DNA of 36,230 bases, taken from NCBI GenBank assembly GCA_017455665.1, contig JAFSZN010000133.1, forward strand, positions 1 through 36,230. The letters are read 5' to 3'. Source of the DNA: Lentisphaeria bacterium (GTDB lineage Bacteria > Verrucomicrobiota > Lentisphaeria > Victivallales > UBA1829). Below, in pieces: positions 33,304-36,230 of the stretch (position 1 is its first letter; each line of letters starts with the position of its first letter). A program made the position numbers and the translations under genes. The notes below the pieces were generated by a model. The model did not search any database, had not been told where the DNA came from, and worked only from the letters and a program-made list of their open reading frames with translations.

Positions 33304-33425
33304 GCGGAAACGGAGAAACGGAGCACGAAAAAGCGGGTCCCTGCCCAACACCCCAAAGGGGTGCCATGTAGTGCGCGGCTACGCTCGCGCACGGACGTTT
33401 GTCGTTGCGTTGAAATCGGGGCACG

Positions 33426-33467
33426 AAAAAGGCGGACGTCTGCCCAACCAAGAAACAGACGCCCGCC
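33426..33467 (-). terminator. groEL transcription terminator
   Basis: On the minus strand, about 50 nt after the groEL stop, a 12-bp stem GGCGGGCGTCTG/CAGACGTCCGCC (one G-U pair) with a 13-nt loop is followed by TTTTT. This is a clear intrinsic terminator that also separates the chaperone operon from the CRISPR array. Confidence 0.8.
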
Positions 33468-33516
33468 GATTGTATTGCGTTTATGGACGCAGGCTTGAAT
33501 GCCCTGTGCGGATGAA

Positions 33517-35142
33517 TTACATCATGCCGCCCATGCCGCCGTCACCGGGGACCGCGGGTTTTTCCTTCTCGGGGATCTCGGTGATGAGGCATTCGGTGGT
33601 GAGGAGGAGTCCGGAGATGGACGCGGCGTTCTGGAGCGCGCTGCGGGTGACCTTCTTCGGGTCGATGATGCCGGCCTTGAGGAGGTCGACGTATTCGCCG
33701 GTGGCGATGTCGTAGCCTTCAGCGCCCTTGCCCGCGAGGACCTTGTTGACCATCACGCTGCCCTCGAAGCCGCCGTTGGAGGCGAGGGTGCGGAGGGGTT
33801 CCTCGACGGCACGGCGGACGATGTCGGCGCCGACGGCCTCGTCGCCCTGGAGCTTCAGGGAATCGAGCGCCTTGACCGCGCGGAGGAGCGCGACGCCGCC
33901 GCCGGGGACGATGCCTTCTTCCACGGCCGCACGGGTGGCGTGGAGGGCGTCTTCGACGCGCGCCTTCTTCTCCTTCATCTCGGTCTCGGTGGCCGCGCCG
34001 ACGTTGATGACGGCGACGCCGCCGGAGAGCTTGGCGAGGCGTTCCTGGAGTTTTTCACGGTCGTAATCGCTGGTGGTCTCTTCGATCTGCTTGCGGATCT
34101 GGTTGACGCGGGCGAGGATGTCGGACTGCTTGCCGGCGCCTTCGACGATCGTGGTGTTTTCCTTCTCGATGGTGATGCGTTTGGCCTTGCCGAGCTTGTC
34201 GAGGCCGACGGTGTCGAGCTTGATGCCGAGGTCTTCGGAGATCAGGGTGCCGCCGGTGAGGATGGCGATGTCTTCGAGCATGGCTTTGCGGCGGTCGCCG
34301 AAGCCGGGCGCCTTGACGGCGCAGACGTTCAGGGTGCCGCGCATCTTGTTGATGACGAGCGTGGCGAGCGCCTCACCCTCGACGTCCTCGGCGATGATGA
34401 GCAGGGGCTTGCCGGTCTTGGCGACGGCCTGGAGCACGGGGAGCATGTCGTTGAGGTTGGAGATCTTCTTCTCGTTGATGAGGATGTAGGCGTCCTCGAG
34501 GGAGCAGGTCATCTCTTCGGCGTTGTTGACGAAATAGGGGGAGAGGTAGCCCTTGTCGAACTGCATGCCTTCGACGACGTCGAGCGTGGTCTCGATGGTC
34601 TTCGCCTCTTCGACGGTGATGGTGCCGTCCTTGCCGACCTTGTCCATGGCGTTGGCGATGATCCTGCCGATCTCGGAATCGCCGTTGGCGGAGATGGTGG
34701 CGACCTGGGCGACCTGTTCGCTCTCGCTGACGTCCTTCTTGATGGTGTCGAGCTTGGCGACGATGGCTTCGACGGCCTTGTCGATGCCGCGCTTCAGGCT
34801 CATCGGGTTCGCGCCGGCGGTGACGTTCTTCAGGCCCTGCTTGAAGATCGCCTCGGCGAGGACGGTGGCGGTGGTGGTGCCGTCGCCTGCGATGTCGCTG
34901 GTCTTGCTGGCGACTTCACGGACCATCTGGGCGCCCATGTTCTGGAAGGGGTTCTGGAGTTCGATCTCCTTGGCGACGCTGACGCCGTCCTTGGTGATCA
35001 GCGGGGAGCCGAATTTCTTGTCGAGGACGACGTTGCGGCCGCGGGGGCCGAGCGTGGCCTTGACGGCGGCGGAGAGCTGTTCGACGCCGGAAAGAAGCTG
35101 ACGACGGGCTTCGTCGTTGAAAAGCAGTTGTTTAGCAGCCAT
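33517..35142 (-). CDS. groEL: Chaperonin GroEL (60 kDa)
   Basis: The protein has 541 residues, normal length. GroEL forms a double-ring ATP-driven folding chamber capped by GroES in the cytoplasm. Recognised parts: '[21 protein letters not shown]' in the equatorial domain, the ATP motif '[14 protein letters not shown]', the signature region '[16 protein letters not shown]', and the C-terminal Gly-Gly-Met tail ending GGMGGMM. The ATG is preceded by AGGAGA. It follows groES by 48 bp in the same direction. A terminator lies just downstream. No odd features were seen. Confidence 0.98.
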   Translation of the reverse strand: MAAKQLLFNDEARRQLLSGVEQLSAAVKATLGPRGRNVVLDKKFGSPLITKDGVSVAKEIELQNPFQNMGAQMVREVASKTSDIAGDGTTTATVLAEAIFKQGLKNVTAGANPMSLKRGIDKAVEAIVAKLDTIKKDVSESEQVAQVATISANGDSEIGRIIANAMDKVGKDGTITVEEAKTIETTLDVVEGMQFDKGYLSPYFVNNAEEMTCSLEDAYILINEKKISNLNDMLPVLQAVAKTGKPLLIIAEDVEGEALATLVINKMRGTLNVCAVKAPGFGDRRKAMLEDIAILTGGTLISEDLGIKLDTVGLDKLGKAKRITIEKENTTIVEGAGKQSDILARVNQIRKQIEETTSDYDREKLQERLAKLSGGVAVINVGAATETEMKEKKARVEDALHATRAAVEEGIVPGGGVALLRAVKALDSLKLQGDEAVGADIVRRAVEEPLRTLASNGGFEGSVMVNKVLAGKGAEGYDIATGEYVDLLKAGIIDPKKVTRSALQNAASISGLLLTTECLITEIPEKEKPAVPGDGGMGGMM

Positions 35143-35190
35143 GATATGAAATCTCCTGTGATGTAACGGTTAAGTTGGGGTTTTGCGGGG

Positions 35191-35490
35191 TCAGCCGACG
35201 ATGGCGAGGATGTCGCTGGAGCTGAGGATCTTGTATTCCTTGTCGTTGAACTTGATCTCGGTTCCGCCGTACTTGCTGGTCAGGACGATGTCGCCGACCT
35301 TGACGTCGAATTTGGAACGGGTGCCGTCGTCATTGAGCTTGCCGGTGCCGAGCGCGATGACTTTCGCGGACATGGGTTTTTCCTTCGCTGTGTCGGGGAT
35401 GTAGATGCCGCCCTTGATCTGTTCGACTTCTTCGACGGGTTCCACGAGGACGCGATCGCCCAGGGGCTGGATTTTCTGCGTTTTTGCCAT
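35191..35490 (-). CDS. groES: Co-chaperonin GroES (10 kDa)
   Basis: The protein has 99 residues, normal length. The heptameric lid of GroEL. '[32 protein letters not shown]' contains the conserved start and the mobile loop. '[24 protein letters not shown]' is the typical C-terminal half. The ATG has a strong RBS (AAGGAG). It is between dnaK and groEL, which suggests one chaperone transcription unit. Confidence 0.97.
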   Translation of the reverse strand: MAKTQKIQPLGDRVLVEPVEEVEQIKGGIYIPDTAKEKPMSAKVIALGTGKLNDDGTRSKFDVKVGDIVLTSKYGGTEIKFNDKEYKILSSSDILAIVG

Positions 35491-35521
35491 GATGTCATGA
35501 CTCCTTACTTGGTTGTTTTGG

Positions 35522-35557
35522 AGCGCCTCCGCCGTGGTTGAGGTTTGCGGAGGCGCC
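35522..35557 (-). promoter_or_regulatory. Strong hairpin between dnaK and groES
   Basis: A perfect stem of ten base pairs, GCGCCTCCGC/GCGGAGGCGC, lies in the 123-bp gap. On the minus strand it is followed by CTCCAAAAC, not a U-run, so it is not a clear terminator. It may partially end dnaK transcripts, stabilise processed groES-groEL mRNA, or act in the groES leader. No CIRCE operator is seen. Confidence 0.5.
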
Positions 35558-35613
35558 CGTTTGTATTGGTTATGGATTCAGGATTGTCTTACCTGTTCGA
35601 TTCGGTTTCCGGC

Positions 35614-36230
35614 TCAGTCGTCCACGACTTCCGCGTCGACCACGCCGTCGTCATTCTTCTTGCCCTGAGCGGAGGCATCGGGTCCGGGCTGAGCGCCGCC
35701 CGCGGCGCCGCCTGCCTGTTGCTGCTGGTAGACGGCCTGTCCGATCTCCATGAGCTTGTCTTCGAGCGCCTTGGAATCGGCCTTCATGGCGTCGGTGTCG
35801 TCGCGTTCGATGTCCTTCTTGAGCTTTTCGATGAGCTCTTCGACGGGCTGCTTGACGTTCGCCGGGACCTTGTCGCCGAGGTCCTTCAGCTGTTTTTCAG
35901 TCTGGTAGACCAGGGAGTCGGCGCGGTTCTTGACCTCGATCTTGTCCTTGGCGGCCTTGTCTTCGGCCTCGTGCGCCTTGGCGTCGTTGACCATGCGCTG
36001 GATATCCTGTTCGGAGAGTCCGCTGCTGGCGGTGATCGTGATCTTCTGCTCCTTGCCGGTGCCCATGTCCTTCGCGGTCACGTTCAGGATGCCGTTGGCG
36101 TCGATATCGAAAGTCACTTCAATCTGCGGGATGCCGCGCGGAGCCGGGGCGATGCCGTCCAGGCGGAACCGGCCGATGGACTTGTTGTCCGACGCCATGT
36201 TGCGTTCGCCTTGCAGCACGTGGATGTCCA
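35614..36230 (-). CDS. dnaK: Chaperone DnaK (Hsp70), C-terminal part (5' end outside window)
   Basis: The frame is open to the right edge, and the ATG at 36219 is internal. The visible about 205 residues cover the end of the substrate-binding domain: '[20 protein letters not shown]', '[22 protein letters not shown]' and '[19 protein letters not shown]', all diagnostic of DnaK. The helical lid ('[23 protein letters not shown]') and a Gly/Gln/Ala-rich linker follow, then the acidic tail ending VVDAEVVDD. DnaK binds exposed hydrophobic segments of client proteins in the cytoplasm with DnaJ and GrpE. The ATPase domain lies beyond the edge. groES follows 123 bp downstream. Confidence 0.97.
   Translation of the reverse strand, partial: DIHVLQGERNMASDNKSIGRFRLDGIAPAPRGIPQIEVTFDIDANGILNVTAKDMGTGKEQKITITASSGLSEQDIQRMVNDAKAHEAEDKAAKDKIEVKNRADSLVYQTEKQLKDLGDKVPANVKQPVEELIEKLKKDIERDDTDAMKADSKALEDKLMEIGQAVYQQQQAGGAAGGAQPGPDASAQGKKNDDGVVDAEVVDD

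Noticed and set aside
32558-33371. Small frames across the CRISPR array on both strands encoding repeats such as YRLNSTSPS or AGACRVQTVHLI
   Set aside because: Repeat plus spacer is 66 bp, a multiple of three, so the repeat is read in the same frame each time. The array explains the pattern fully.
35491-35613. CIRCE/HrcA operator ahead of groES
   Set aside because: No TTAGCACTC-N9-GAGTGCTAA-like inverted repeat is present; only a GC-rich hairpin is found.
1-36230. tRNA or rRNA genes
   Set aside because: No cloverleaf-like segment with TTCRANNC and an acceptor stem, and no rRNA-like sequence, was noticed; a tRNA scan was not possible.

Overview
The window reads as a chromosomal segment of a GC-rich, Gram-negative bacterium with an outer membrane. 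It carries a secretin, heptose and O-antigen functions, a LolA-like protein and a lipoprotein. Several traits suggest the PVC group, most likely a host-associated Lentisphaerota (Victivallales-like) bacterium: large secreted glycoside hydrolases, fused Bat proteins, and small secreted proteins with a 'dG...V.FADL' N-terminal module. The phylum is inferred from protein style and has not been demonstrated.

Layout. 1-1941 (+): the end of a secretin-family gene and a small lipoprotein. 2022-8495 (-): a two-gene glycan-degradation operon with a GH95 fucosidase-type enzyme and a domain-permuted GH3 enzyme. 8862-9530 (-): a small secreted protein. Two copies of a highly structured about 140-nt element precede GH95 and this small gene. 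9740-14687 (-): a two-gene Bat (aerotolerance) module in which BatB+BatC and BatD+BatE are fused. 14849-18182 (-): an O-antigen-ligase-like membrane protein translationally coupled to MurD. 18426-24321 (+): a tight operon of Lon protease with an unusual C-terminal tail, a LolA-like protein, a TadE-like protein, RfaE2-type heptose adenylyltransferase and a hypoxanthine phosphoribosyltransferase.

24322-27603 is an island-like segment. It holds an AT-rich glycosyltransferase (-) and about 1.7 kb of non-coding repeat DNA. The repeats comprise thirteen copies of a 27-bp hairpin element at about 77-bp steps, a 155-bp higher-order tandem repeat, and four copies of a GC-rich hairpin element. A diverged second copy of the 3' end of hpt lies at the far edge, so the segment is bracketed by two hpt ends.

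27604-33240 is a complete compact type II-C CRISPR-Cas locus: a tracrRNA on the minus strand with its own promoter and terminator, cas9 (1035 aa), cas1, cas2 and an array of 14 repeats and 13 spacers. The anti-repeat shows that the functional crRNA strand is the minus strand, so the array is transcribed toward the cas genes. The only degenerate repeat sits at the transcription-start end. 33517-36230 (-): groEL, groES and the 3' part of dnaK.

The most unusual parts are the non-coding repeat block next to the CRISPR locus with its hpt-end bracket, the duplicated structured leader element with a compensatory base change, and the Bat fusions that retain internal signal-peptide-like segments.
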